From: Hymenobacter sp. PAMC 26628
Lineage (GTDB): Bacteria; Bacteroidota; Bacteroidia; Cytophagales; Hymenobacteraceae
Assembly: GCF_001562275.1 (NCBI RefSeq)
Contig: NZ_CP014303.1
Coordinates: forward strand, 1 to 64,000
Reading direction: 5' to 3'
DNA: 64,000 nt
The notes under the pieces are model-generated. The model had not been told where the DNA came from. It was given only the letters and a program-made list of their open reading frames with translations, and searched no databases. Both the position numbers and the translations under genes were made by a program. This document shows positions 8,865 to 17,777 of the stretch, in pieces; positions within the stretch are counted from its first letter, which is position 1; each line of letters starts with the position of its first letter.

Positions 8865-9959
8865 TTAGGCCGCTTTATTGGTGTTCTGGTAGCCATTGCC
8901 ACCCTGACCACTGCCCGACTGCTGGTTGTTCTGGCCGCCGCCGAACACGGTCCGCCCGGCTGCCATGGCCCGCCCGGCGATTTGGCCCGCCCCGGCGCCG
9001 GCCGCGCCAGCCGCCATGCTGCCGGCCGCGCCCCCGGCATTGCTGGCAAAGCGGGTGATGTTGGTCAGGCCGCTAGCCGAGACAATCCAGCTCGACACCG
9101 AAGGCACCGTGAAGTAGCCGGCAATGGCAATCACGAGGAAAATCATGTAGCCGTAATCAGCCTTTTCCAGGTCACCATTGGCCTGAATCTGGGCGATGTC
9201 GAGGTTGAGCATCATCACCTGAATTTTGGCAATGATGGCCCCGAAGATGTTGGCCACCGGCAGCCACAAGAACACGTTGACGTAGCGCGAAAACCAGTTG
9301 GTCAGCGTGCTCTCGAAGCCAGGCCAGATGGCAAAGCCGAAGCTGATGGGGCCGATGATGCTCAGGATGATGAGGAAGAAGGTGCGGATGGTGTTTATCA
9401 CCAGCGCAGCCGAGTCGTGGGCCAGCTCCAGCACGTTGCGAATCCACTCCCGGAAATTCTTCTGCACGTTGTAGCTCATGCGGTCAAAGTAGAGCGAGGC
9501 CTTGCCGCCAAAGTCGAGGACATCCTTGCTCTCCAGTTCCTTGTCGAATGCGTCGTTATCTTCATAAGGGGCATTTTCGGGCCGGGCCGCGAGCAGGGCC
9601 GCCTTGCGGGCCTGCAACTGAATAATGTCCTGATTTTGCGTCAGAACGATGGACGAGGTCGCGCTTGAAATACCTCCCAGCACGCCGTTCAGGATGCCCA
9701 GCATCGAGGGGAAAAGGGTAATCGCCAGGCCGATGGCGAAGGGGCGCAGCAGCGGAAAAAACTCGATGGGCTCGGCCGCGGCCTGGTGGCGCCACACCTT
9801 GCTGGCGATGTAAATCAGCGCGCCCAGCCCGCCCAAGGCGCGGCCCACGTTCACGAGGTCGGCGCACAGGGGCAGCATCTCGTTGTAGAGGTTGTCGAGC
9901 AATTCTTGCAGCGACTTGACCGGAATGGAAACTTGGAGGAGGAAAGTAAGGAGCGTCAT
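8865..9959 (-). CDS. traJ: Conjugative transfer protein TraJ (VirB6/TrbL-like)
   Basis: 364 residues with several membrane helices (about 40-55, 68-90, 185-215, 225-250, 268-290) and a Gly/Ala/Gln-rich C-terminal tail. The segment SFGFAIWPGFESTLTNWFSR is typical of Bacteroidota TraJ, the inner-membrane channel component. It follows three TraI-like genes at a 5-bp spacing and precedes traK, the expected order. The low-complexity tail (about residues 305-364) is probably cytosolic. Confidence 0.9.
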   Translation of the reverse strand: MTLLTFLLQVSIPVKSLQELLDNLYNEMLPLCADLVNVGRALGGLGALIYIASKVWRHQAAAEPIEFFPLLRPFAIGLAITLFPSMLGILNGVLGGISSATSSIVLTQNQDIIQLQARKAALLAARPENAPYEDNDAFDKELESKDVLDFGGKASLYFDRMSYNVQKNFREWIRNVLELAHDSAALVINTIRTFFLIILSIIGPISFGFAIWPGFESTLTNWFSRYVNVFLWLPVANIFGAIIAKIQVMMLNLDIAQIQANGDLEKADYGYMIFLVIAIAGYFTVPSVSSWIVSASGLTNITRFASNAGGAAGSMAAGAAGAGAGQIAGRAMAAGRTVFGGGQNNQQSGSGQGGNGYQNTNKAA

Positions 9960-9964
9960 AGCGA

Positions 9965-10612
9965 TTAGAGCCCGTAGAGCTTTTTGAGCGTTTGCGTGTC
10001 CAGGGCGTTTTGGGTCTGCTGGGTGGCCAGGGCCTGGTTGCGCTTGGTGAAGTAGGCAACGAGCTGATACTGATGGGTTACCTTGTCGGAAATCTTGTTA
10101 ATGAACTTGAGCCGCTGGGCATCCGTCATCTTCGCGGCCGCCGGCGTGAGGATGGTGGTCAGGTCATCGAGCAGCCCCACGTTTTCCGACAGCAGCACCG
10201 TGTAGCCCTTCACCATGCCCTGAATCTGGGTGGGCGTCAGGTAGGGGTTGCTGCGCAGCTGGGTGATGTTCTGCGTGTAGAGGCTCAGCGTGCGGTTCTG
10301 GTAGCTCCAGATGGTTTTGACCTGCTGGTAATTGCTCACCACCGAGTTGATTTTGAGCAGGCTGCTGTACCACTCGTCGTGCATCTGCACGGTCTGGTCT
10401 TCCAGCGATTTGATGATGGCCTGCGTGTCGTTGCCCTTCTTCACAATGGTATTGCCCAGGTCTTTGAGCACGGTCAGAATGCCCTGGTGGCCGGCCTGCT
10501 TGGTGGCCTGGCCCTCGGCAATGGGAGCCGATATCACGAACTGGGCGTGGGCGGGGCGGGCCAGCAGGCCTACCCCACCCAGAACGGCGATGGTGAGAAG
10601 CTTTCTCATCAT
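9965..10612 (-). CDS. TraI/TrbJ-like transfer protein, copy 3
   Basis: 215 residues with signal peptide (LLTIAVLGGVGLLARPAHAQ) and a helical body of the TraI (DUF4141)/TrbJ type, VirB5-like periplasmic or surface proteins of transfer systems. It shares with the next gene upstream the run KVTHQYQLVAYFTKRNQ near the C-terminus and the 'LTPTQIQGMVKGYT' region. The start overlaps the upstream copy's stop by 4 bp. Last of three tandem paralogues. Confidence 0.8.
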   Translation of the reverse strand: MMRKLLTIAVLGGVGLLARPAHAQFVISAPIAEGQATKQAGHQGILTVLKDLGNTIVKKGNDTQAIIKSLEDQTVQMHDEWYSSLLKINSVVSNYQQVKTIWSYQNRTLSLYTQNITQLRSNPYLTPTQIQGMVKGYTVLLSENVGLLDDLTTILTPAAAKMTDAQRLKFINKISDKVTHQYQLVAYFTKRNQALATQQTQNALDTQTLKKLYGL

Positions 10613-11262
10613 TTGATGCCGTAGAGGGCCTTCAGCTTCGCCGCATCTTTGGCCGCCTGGCCCTGCTGCGTCGAGATGGCCATGTTGCGCCGGGTGAAGT
10701 AGCTCACCAGCTCGTACTGGTGCGTCACCTTGTCGTCGAGCGTATCAATCAGCTCCATCCGTTCGGCATCGGTCATTTTCGACTGCGCCGGCGAGACGAT
10801 GGCCGATAAGTCATCGAGGTAGGTGGCACTCTCCTGAATCAGGGTCGTGTAGCCCTTTACCATGCCCACGACCTGGCCCGGCGTCAGATTCGGGTCGGCC
10901 TTGAACTGCCCGATGTAGTTCGAATAGATGGTGATAATGGCCGTTTGGCGCTCGAAAATGTGCTGCACGCGCCGGTACTTCTTGATGGTATTGCTGATGG
11001 CCAGCAGCCCATCGTACCAGTCCTTGGCTAGGAGCATGTTCTTTTCGGTAAAGCCCTTGGTCAGCACCTGCTCAACCACGCCGTCATCGGCCAAGGTGTT
11101 GGCCTTGGCGTTCAAGGCCTTCAAAGTGGCCTGCAAGCCGGTCTGAATGAAGTTGGTGCCTTCCAGCACGGGGGCCGAAACGACCGCCTGCGCGTGGGCG
11201 GCGGGCTTGCCCAACAGGCACAGCGCGGCCAGGCACAGCGTAAACTGTGTTTTTTTCATCAC
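10609..11262 (-). CDS. TraI/TrbJ-like transfer protein, copy 2
   Basis: 217 residues, signal peptide ending near AAHAQA, closely related to copy 3: 'DKVTHQYELVSYFTRRN', 'LTPGQVVGMVKGYTTLI' and 'SKMTDAERMELID' align directly. Divergence is high between signal peptide and residue 90. Tandem duplication with coupled translation into copy 3. Its likely role is a minor pilus or adhesion component of the transfer channel. Confidence 0.8.
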   Translation of the reverse strand: MMKKTQFTLCLAALCLLGKPAAHAQAVVSAPVLEGTNFIQTGLQATLKALNAKANTLADDGVVEQVLTKGFTEKNMLLAKDWYDGLLAISNTIKKYRRVQHIFERQTAIITIYSNYIGQFKADPNLTPGQVVGMVKGYTTLIQESATYLDDLSAIVSPAQSKMTDAERMELIDTLDDKVTHQYELVSYFTRRNMAISTQQGQAAKDAAKLKALYGIK

Positions 11263-11293
11263 CTAAAAGGGGGTTAGTGGGGCTCGGGTAAGG

Positions 11294-11872
11294 CTATTCG
11301 TGGCCCCACACCTGCTGATTGTACGCGCGCGACTTTTTCTGCCGCGTCTTCAGGTCGATGGTGGCCGCCGTGCGCTTGCTGAAGTACTGCACCAACTGAA
11401 GCTGATGATTCTCCTTAGTTGCCAGGCCGGCCACGAATTGCCGCTGCTCGGCCTCGCTCATGGTGGTTTTGCTGCTGGCCAGGTTGGTCAGCTGCTGCAC
11501 ATTGGTAGTGCTCTCATCGACCAGCTTTTGGTAGGTGGCTCGCACCCCCTGGCCCTGCTCGGGCGTCAGGATGGGGTCGCTGGCTAGCTTCGTCTCGTTG
11601 GTGGCCACCTCCTTCAAAATGGTCGCGTGATTCTCGTACACGGCCGCGGCGCTCGGGTCGAGCTTGATGATGTTGGGCACCTCACTCTGATACCAAGTGT
11701 GCACTTGGCTTGTAAAGTCGCCCTGGCTGGGGCCCTGCACCAGCACTTGCTTGATGCTGGCCACTACCCGGGCCTCGGTATCGTCGGCCAGCTTTTTCGA
11801 GGCGGCATCCTGCCCGCAGCTGGTGGCCAGCGTGGCTAGGCCGGCGAGGAGGAAGAGAGGGCACGTTTTCAT
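11294..11872 (-). CDS. TraI/TrbJ-like lipoprotein, copy 1
   Basis: 192 residues. The signal peptide ends in a lipobox-like ATSCG, so this copy is probably a lipoprotein, unlike copies 2 and 3. The body keeps the family pattern (ILTPEQGQGVRATYQKLV; TMSEAEQRQFVAGL; HQLQLVQYFSKRT) but is shorter and most diverged. It lies 20 bp downstream of traG. Lipidation would anchor it in a membrane, suggesting the three paralogues have different jobs. Confidence 0.75.
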   Translation of the reverse strand: MKTCPLFLLAGLATLATSCGQDAASKKLADDTEARVVASIKQVLVQGPSQGDFTSQVHTWYQSEVPNIIKLDPSAAAVYENHATILKEVATNETKLASDPILTPEQGQGVRATYQKLVDESTTNVQQLTNLASSKTTMSEAEQRQFVAGLATKENHQLQLVQYFSKRTAATIDLKTRQKKSRAYNQQVWGHE

Positions 11873-11892
11873 GGGGAGGTGGGGAAAAGAAA

Positions 11893-14358
11893 TTAGGCGG
11901 CGCGCAGCTCGTCAGCGTAGGCCTGGATGGCCGAAGAAATGTCCATGCCGTCGTTCACTTTCTGGAACAGCTGCATCTTCTCGGTCTGCTCGGTGGTGTA
12001 GGTTACATACTCTTCTTTCGATACTTCGACGCCGTACACCTTCGATACGCGCCCGCCGAGGGTAATGAACACTTCGTTGTACTTGGCACCGGGGCGGTTG
12101 TTGCGGTTGATGGAAAGCACGAGGTCTTTCTCCTTATCGGAGAGGCTCATCATCCGCTGAATGTCATCGAAGCGGCTCAGGAAGTCATTCATATCCAGCA
12201 TGATTTTGCAATGCGAGTTATTGATGATGGTATCCTTCACAATCGGGTTGCCGATGATGTCTTCTATTTCCTGGGTCACGACGATGGCTTCCCCGAAGAA
12301 CTTGCGGACGGTTTTGAACAGGTACTTGATGTACTCGGCCATGTTGGCCGTGGCCAGCGCCTTCCACGCCTCCTCAATCAGAATCATCTTGCGCACCCCG
12401 TCGAGCTGGCGCATCTTCTGCAAGAAGGTATCCATGATGATGAGGGTCACCACCGGGAATAGAATCGGGTGGTCTTTGATGTTATCCAGCTCAAATACAA
12501 TGAACGACTCCTTGGTAAGGTTGAGCTGCTTTTCCGAGTTGAGCAGGTAGTCGTACTCCCCGCCCCGGTAGTAGGGCGCGAGCACGTACAGGAAATTGTG
12601 AATGTCAAAGTCCTTCTCCCGCACCTTCTCGGTATCGAGGTGGGCGCGGTAGGGGCCGCTCAGGAACTCGTAGAACGTGTTGAAGCTGGCCGGGAGGCCT
12701 GGCTCCTTTTCCAGCAACTGGTAGTACTGGGCTATGGCGTTCGAGATGGACACCGATTCCGACTGCGTAACCTTCTCATCGGCCAGCTTCCAGAGCGTCA
12801 AAATCAGGGTGTGTAGGCTTTTGCGCTTCTCCACGTCGGGCCGGCCCTCCACGTAGAACGGGTTGAAGCTGATGGGCTTGGCTTCTTCGTAGGTGAAGTA
12901 TACCCCGCCTTTCAACTCGCACAGCCCCTTGTAGCTGTTGCCGGTATCAACGAGCAGCACGTGCGCCCCTTGCTCGTGGTACTGGCGCACCATGCCGTTG
13001 GTAAAGAACGACTTGCCCGAGCCGGAGGGCCCTAGCACGAATTTATTGCGATTTTTAATGATGCCCTGCTTCATGGGTTCGTCCGACAAGTCCACGTGCA
13101 CGGGCTTGCCGCTGATGCGGTCGCTGAGCTTGATACCAAACGGGCTAGAGGAGTCGCGGTAGTTGGTTTCTACATTCCACAGGCAGGTAGCGGCATCCTC
13201 GAACGTGTAGAAACTCTCCTCGCCGGGAAAGTCGCCGGCGTTGCCCGGAATGCCCGCCCAGTACAGGGCCCCGATATCGACTGTGTTCTGCCGGGCGGCG
13301 CAGTTGAGCGAGTTGATGGCCGAGCCCACCGCTTCGCGCAGGGCCTTTTCCTCGTTGGGATTTTCGGTCCAGGCCAGCACGTTGGCGTGCGCCCGCACGA
13401 TTAGCTTTTCATCGGAGATGGCTTCGTTCAGGTAGCGGTCGTAGAACTCTTTGTTGATGGCATTCTCGCGGGAGGTGCCCGCGAGCGAGTTCATGTTGTC
13501 GCGCTTCTTCTCGAATTTCTTGATAGCCTTCTTGTGGTCATCGACAAACACGTACTGGTTATAGATGTGGTTGACGGGCAGCAGCAGGGCCAGCGGGGCC
13601 GCAAACCCCACGTAGAATGGGGAATTATCCTTGCTCAGCGGCCCGTACTTGCCTTCGGTTTGCAGCGCGGAGGGCAGGTCGTCGAGCCGGCCCAGCGAGA
13701 AGCAGCTGCACGCCCTAGGGCCTACTTTCAGGCCGTTGGTGAAGTCGATATCCACCGCCGGCGACTTGTCGCGCAGGTCGAGCGACAGGTACTTTTCCAG
13801 AATGCCCGTTTTGGTTTCGGTACCGCAAATCTCATCGTCCGTCAGCTGGGTGAGGGTAATACCGGCATCGGAAAGTACCCGCACAAACTGGCCTACGGCG
13901 GTAAAGAACTCGTTCAACACTTCGTCCTTCATCATGTCCTTGGGCACAATGCTGGACCGGGAAAGCATGGTGCTCATACTATTCCACGAGTCGCGTGCCG
14001 AGGACGTTTTGGTGAGGTAGAGGTAGCAGTGGTGGTTGAGGAACGGCCGCTCGTAAAAGTGGAGGTTGTAGGCGTGCAAGAGCATGGTATCGTCCTCCCC
14101 AAACTCGGGCGTGTACTGGTCTTCCACAAACCAATCCTGCTTGTGCACCACCGTGTGATTGGGCAGGATGCGGACGCCCTTGCTGAAAGCGGAATGCAGC
14201 GACTCGTAGTTGCCGGCCGATAGCGTGAAGATTTCGGGCAGCTCCAGGCGGTAGGCCACCGTGACGTCGGCGTTCTTGCTGATAAGGCAGTTGCTTTCCA
14301 CCCGGTAGATGGGCTGCTTGCTTTCGAGCGTGGCCGAGTTGAGGAGTAGATTGCTCAT
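11893..14358 (-). CDS. traG: Conjugation ATPase TraG (VirB4-like)
   Basis: 821 residues, the usual TraG length. It has an N-terminal VirB4/TraG-type domain, Walker A LGPSGSGKSFF near residues 437-447, Walker B with MILIEEAWKALA near 655-665, and the downstream VVTQEIEDIIGNPIVKD motif typical of the family. It powers assembly and substrate transfer at the inner membrane. Its start overlaps the traF stop by 4 bp, so the two are coupled. Confidence 0.93.
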   Translation of the reverse strand: MSNLLLNSATLESKQPIYRVESNCLISKNADVTVAYRLELPEIFTLSAGNYESLHSAFSKGVRILPNHTVVHKQDWFVEDQYTPEFGEDDTMLLHAYNLHFYERPFLNHHCYLYLTKTSSARDSWNSMSTMLSRSSIVPKDMMKDEVLNEFFTAVGQFVRVLSDAGITLTQLTDDEICGTETKTGILEKYLSLDLRDKSPAVDIDFTNGLKVGPRACSCFSLGRLDDLPSALQTEGKYGPLSKDNSPFYVGFAAPLALLLPVNHIYNQYVFVDDHKKAIKKFEKKRDNMNSLAGTSRENAINKEFYDRYLNEAISDEKLIVRAHANVLAWTENPNEEKALREAVGSAINSLNCAARQNTVDIGALYWAGIPGNAGDFPGEESFYTFEDAATCLWNVETNYRDSSSPFGIKLSDRISGKPVHVDLSDEPMKQGIIKNRNKFVLGPSGSGKSFFTNGMVRQYHEQGAHVLLVDTGNSYKGLCELKGGVYFTYEEAKPISFNPFYVEGRPDVEKRKSLHTLILTLWKLADEKVTQSESVSISNAIAQYYQLLEKEPGLPASFNTFYEFLSGPYRAHLDTEKVREKDFDIHNFLYVLAPYYRGGEYDYLLNSEKQLNLTKESFIVFELDNIKDHPILFPVVTLIIMDTFLQKMRQLDGVRKMILIEEAWKALATANMAEYIKYLFKTVRKFFGEAIVVTQEIEDIIGNPIVKDTIINNSHCKIMLDMNDFLSRFDDIQRMMSLSDKEKDLVLSINRNNRPGAKYNEVFITLGGRVSKVYGVEVSKEEYVTYTTEQTEKMQLFQKVNDGMDISSAIQAYADELRAA

Positions 14359-14675
14359 GACTGCTTTAAATCTTTGAAAAGGCGAGCGTTACGGCTAACA
14401 ATTCGTTGGGGCTGGCGGCTCTTGGCGCGCAGCTTCATGGCACCGTGCTCGCCGTACTTGGCGCTGAGGGCGAATACCCGCGTCACCCAGGCGAAGCCGC
14501 CGCCCAGCGCCAGCGCTACCGAGAGGTAGGCGTTAGCCTCGACGATGCGCAGGACGATGAAGCCCAGAAACACCCCGCCGAGGCCGGCCACTAACATGAA
14601 AATGTAGCGCGAGCCCACTAGCCCCTTGAGTTCGATGGGCTTGTTGATGCCCTTGTTCAGTGGGTAGTGGCCCAT
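14355..14675 (-). CDS. traF: Conjugative transfer protein TraF (DUF4133, VirB3-like)
   Basis: 106 residues with the DUF4133 signature: N-terminal YPLNKGINKPIELKGLVGSR, two membrane helices (about 27-46 and 50-68), then a basic C-terminus. VirB3-like proteins work next to the VirB4 ATPase, and here the gene overlaps traG by 4 bp. It follows traE at a 4-bp gap. Confidence 0.92.
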   Translation of the reverse strand: MGHYPLNKGINKPIELKGLVGSRYIFMLVAGLGGVFLGFIVLRIVEANAYLSVALALGGGFAWVTRVFALSAKYGEHGAMKLRAKSRQPQRIVSRNARLFKDLKQS

Positions 14676-14679
14676 CGGC

Positions 14680-15021
14680 TTACAGGAAGAAGGCGCGCAG
14701 TACCGTGGCCACGACCACCAAGAAGATGCAGCTGCCGAACCAGCTCATGGCCGACTTCTGGGTATCCTGGTCGCCCGAGTTCCACTTGCTGAACACTTTC
14801 ACGGCCCCCACCAGGCCCACGATGGCCGCGATGGCGTAGATGAGCAGGGTAGCGGGGTCGAAGTAGCCGGCAATGGCAGTGGTAGCATCTTGAATGCCCT
14901 GCTTGCCGGCGTTGAGGCCACCCTGGGCCAGGGCGGCGCTGGTGGTGCCCAGCACGAGCAGGCCGGTGCTGAGGGCTTTGTTCATGCGCTTGGCAGCGCG
15001 GCGAGTGAGGTTGGTTGACAT
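14680..15021 (-). CDS. traE: Conjugative transfer protein TraE (DUF4134, VirB2-like)
   Basis: 113 residues: basic leader, membrane segment or signal (LSTGLLVLGTTSAALAQGG), then two helices (IYAIAAIVGLVGAVKVF; FLVVVATVLRAFF). The motif KVFSKWNSGDQDTQKSAMSW is characteristic of DUF4134/TraE, the probable pilin-like subunit. First of the tight traE-traF-traG cluster. Confidence 0.92.
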   Translation of the reverse strand: MSTNLTRRAAKRMNKALSTGLLVLGTTSAALAQGGLNAGKQGIQDATTAIAGYFDPATLLIYAIAAIVGLVGAVKVFSKWNSGDQDTQKSAMSWFGSCIFLVVVATVLRAFFL

Positions 15022-15086
15022 GGCTTTGGAGAAAAGATGGGGAATGGAATAGGTGAAAAAGGAAGAAAAAAATACTGCTAAATCAT

Positions 15087-15836
15087 TTAGTCAAGAGTCG
15101 GTTCCGTCACTCCGGCGTACAAGTGCGAGGTGGCTTGCTGGGCGCTCTTAGAGCTGGATTGAAAGAAGGCCACCAGTAGGTCGGTGTTTTCCAGTGCTGG
15201 CTCTTGCTCGACTAGTTCATCCTGAGTAAGCTGACCCTCAGCGGCGCGCTCGAAGTAGTTGCCGAGCTGGGCAACGCCGATGGTAAAGCTGGGGTCGTAG
15301 TCCTCAGTCGCGGTTTCCACCCCGCTTTCGGTGCCTTGGAACGAATCGGCACCGTTTCGGTCAGTAAAATTAATCGCTTTTGCATCAAATGAAACATTAT
15401 CGATTGTATTTCCATCATTAAAGTTATTTGAAACCTCGACAATAGGTAAATCAAAAACCGATAAATCACCTAGCTCCTGGTTTTCTTCAGCCAACTCCTC
15501 CCCTACCCCATCGGCGGCCATTTCCGCATCTTCCTCGGTGCTTTCCGGCCCCTCCCCTACCCCACCTGGTTTCTTGGCCGGGGCCGCATCTGGCCCGGCC
15601 ACTTCGGGCGGTGCAGCTGGTGGGATGATGGCTGGCCTGGCAATAAGTGGCCCCCTGCCGATGAGCGAGGCCAAGGGGCGTGCCGGGGCCGGGGCGTCGT
15701 TCGCGGCTTTGCCTTTACCCCTGGCCAAGCCGAGCAGCTCAGCGCGGTAGTAGGTTAGCCCGACGTAGGCATAGTAGAGTGCCAGGCCCAGAAGTACGAA
15801 ACCGGTGAACTGGCCCCACGAGATAGCTTTGAACAT
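15087..15836 (-). CDS. TraD-position protein, one membrane helix plus acidic domain
   Basis: 249 residues: an N-terminal membrane helix (FTGFVLLGLALYYAYVGLTY) followed by a Pro/Ala-rich linker, an acidic stretch (GPESTEEDAEMAADGVGEEL) and a C-terminal domain ending LYAGVTEPTLD. It occupies the place of TraD, between the DUF3408-like gene and traE. I recognise the position and architecture but no diagnostic motif. Bases 15360-15480 are notably AT-rich (Ile/Asn/Asp codons) compared with neighbours, a local composition shift. Confidence 0.65.
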   Translation of the reverse strand: MFKAISWGQFTGFVLLGLALYYAYVGLTYYRAELLGLARGKGKAANDAPAPARPLASLIGRGPLIARPAIIPPAAPPEVAGPDAAPAKKPGGVGEGPESTEEDAEMAADGVGEELAEENQELGDLSVFDLPIVEVSNNFNDGNTIDNVSFDAKAINFTDRNGADSFQGTESGVETATEDYDPSFTIGVAQLGNYFERAAEGQLTQDELVEQEPALENTDLLVAFFQSSSKSAQQATSHLYAGVTEPTLD

Positions 15837-15931
15837 ATTCGTTGCTGATTAAGTGGTGGGAAAAAGGCAAAGCAGTGGCTAGCACGCCTATTTTAAGGGC
15901 GTGATAATTAAATCCTTAGAGTGAGGGGGGA

Positions 15932-16407
15932 TTAGTAGGGTAGCTTCTTTTTCTTTAGCTTCTCCTGGTCATTCAGGAACTGGCGAATGGCCGGGCGGAA
16001 AGTATCGAAGTGGTGGTTGGCAATGTTGATGAGCAGGTCCGCCAGGCCGACGCCACCGGCCTGGGTAAGGGTAGATAGCGCCGTGTGCAGGTCCTCGTCC
16101 ACGTAAATAGCCTTGGTCTTGCGAGTGCGAACCGGCTTCAGAAACATGCTCGCGTAATCAACTGTCTCGGTCGGGGCCGCCTCTTTTTCCCTGTGGTTAA
16201 CTGATTATCGACAGCTTGCTCAGGTTCAGCAGGGGCAGCGGGGGCCGCCGCTGGGGCAGCCTGGGCTACTGGGGCCGGCTCAGCAACCAGGGCGGGAGCT
16301 GGCTCAGCTACCGGGGTAGGAACTGGCTCGGCAGTGCGGTTGGCTACGAAGCTCATCACGTTGGCGAGGTCGCTGGCGGGGGAGGCGGCGGGGTTATGTT
16401 TGGCCAT
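15932..16407 (-). CDS. DUF3408-like (TraB/TraC-position) protein, one frameshift
   Basis: As printed this is two overlapping frames (16138-16407 and 15932-16147). One extra base in the GGG/AAAAA run near 16185-16192 joins them: an Ala/Pro/Glu-rich N-terminus, then TETVDYASMFLKPVRTRK, YVDEDLHTALSTL and a C-terminal helical domain ending in a Lys-rich tail. This is the layout of DUF3408 proteins that sit near the start of Bacteroidota tra operons; a DNA-binding or partition-linked role is inferred. The total length fits one missing base. Without repair the second frame could start at ATG 16145-16147. Confidence 0.65.
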
Positions 16408-16419
16408 GATGCTAGCGGA

Positions 16420-17186
16420 TTAAAGGGCTTTGCTTTCTTTCGTTGCTGCCACTTTATCAGCGGCTTGGGCGGGGGCAGCACCGAATATAATCTCGGCTAT
16501 TTCCTTAATCAAGCTGCTAATTCCTAAGCGCTTAAATTCATTTCCCAGCGGAAACATTGTGGAGCGCATGGCGTCCTTTTTGTAGTTCACACTGTGCTCC
16601 AACCGGCTCTTGAGGAAGGGGATGCCTAGCTCGGCAAAGTACTCCTCAGTGCACTCGTAAAATCCTGCTTCTCGCTCTTGATGTGCTTGTTCCAGAAAGC
16701 ATAGTACTGCTTTAGCTGGCTGCCGGGCTGGCCTTTGATAAACTTCTCTAGTACCTGCGCATAGGGAATGGTGGCCTCTACGCTGAGGCGGTCCGACTCC
16801 AGGGGCATGAAGATGTAGTCCAGCTGTTTCCATAGCTCGATGATGCCCGGTACGTTGATGGTGCCCGGTGTATCGATGAACACAAGGTCGAACTGCCCCT
16901 GCATCTGCTTGGCAATGCTCAGGGCATCTTTTACCTCGCAGGCTACAATGGGGTAGGCCTGGCGACCTAGGGCTTGGAATTCAGCGTTTTTATCGGGACT
17001 ATTCTTGAGTAGCTCCAACTCCTTGTTCCGCAGTCCTTCAAGCGAGTGCTGGGGGTAGTCGCAGTCGATGACCGCCACCTTCTGGTTGGCCAGGAAGTGG
17101 AAAGCCGAAGCCGCCAGGATGTTGATGGTGGTCTTGCCCACGCCCCCCTTTTGGGAAGAGATGGAGATGTACTTGGTGGTGCTCAT
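16420..17186 (-). CDS. ParA-family ATPase (TraA-position), one frameshift
   Basis: 255 residues if repaired. N-terminal deviant Walker A KGGVGKTT (residues about 13-20), VIDCDYPQHS, and FIDTPG near 102. The frame breaks in the T4 run of GATTTTACG near 16657: one more T continues as DFYECTEEYFAELGIPFLKS to the stop at 16420; unrepaired, the protein ends early at 16626. ParA-like TraA proteins open Bacteroidota transfer operons and may act in partition or transfer regulation. It is the first gene of the minus-strand operon, divergent from the mobilisation genes. Confidence 0.85.
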
Positions 17187-17346
17187 GTGAACGAGTCTTG
17201 GGGGTTAGTAAAGGTGAGGGAAGCTGGACTGTTGGAACTGGCCAAAGAATTCCTTGCACTCTTTCACTGTTGGCAAAATTAGTTTGATTGATTCAAAAAG
17301 CAACAGTTATGAGAACAAAGATTTAAAAATGATTTTAATAGGTTGT

Positions 17347-17354
17347 TATATTTG
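17347..17354 (+). promoter_or_regulatory. Possible -7 box TATATTTG
   Basis: Matches the Bacteroidota TAnnTTTG -7 consensus in the AT-rich control region. No convincing -33 partner was found, so support is weak. Confidence 0.25.
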
Positions 17355-17515
17355 TTAACCGGAGACGAGTAAAACTACCTAGAAAAGAGCTTGAAAAACT
17401 ATCCTACTACAAGCCTAGAAAAAAACGAAGTATGTTTTTCACTAAACATACTACCAGACATAAAATCTACAAATCATATTTTTTATCAAAATACAAGCTT
17501 TCATACTTATCAAAC

Positions 17516-17577
17516 ATATTTTGTATCAATCTATTAGAACTGTTACGTAGCAGTTCTGATAGATTGATACAAAATAT
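17516..17577. repeat. 27-bp inverted repeat with 8-nt loop in the divergent control region
   Basis: Arms 17516-17542 and 17551-17577 pair at 26 of 27 positions (one G:T-type difference); the loop is TTACGTAG. It is the strongest hairpin I found in the window and lies between the divergent parA-like operon and the mobilisation operon. It could be part of oriT, an operator acting on both operons, or a bidirectional transcription block. Confidence 0.8.
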
Positions 17578-17671
17578 GGCTCAATCAGCTCACCTAGCAG
17601 GCCCGATTTTGGGTGCTCACGGAAGCGCTTTGCCAACTCGCTAAAATACCCCTAACGTATCCAGCAAGCCA

Positions 17672-17714
17672 TGACTTTGTAGCCACAAACCTTCGGTTTG
17701 CGCCTACAAAGTCA
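17672..17714. other. Candidate origin of transfer hairpin
   Basis: Outer arms TGACTTTGTAG (17672-17682) and CTACAAAGTCA (17704-17714) enclose an inner hairpin CAAACC-TTC-GGTTTG. It lies 64 bp before the MobC-like gene, where MOBP origins usually sit. The nick site cannot be fixed from sequence alone. Confidence 0.5.
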
Positions 17715-17777
17715 ACGGAGAAATTGACGCAAGCTATTTCTCCTTGTCTTGCTGAGAACATCGCAGACCATGTCAAT

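Noticed and set aside
14379-14675. Possible rRNA or tRNA genes anywhere in the window
   Set aside because: No cloverleaf-like or rRNA-like sequence was recognised on reading either strand; this position was only one of the GC-rich spots examined and it is traF.
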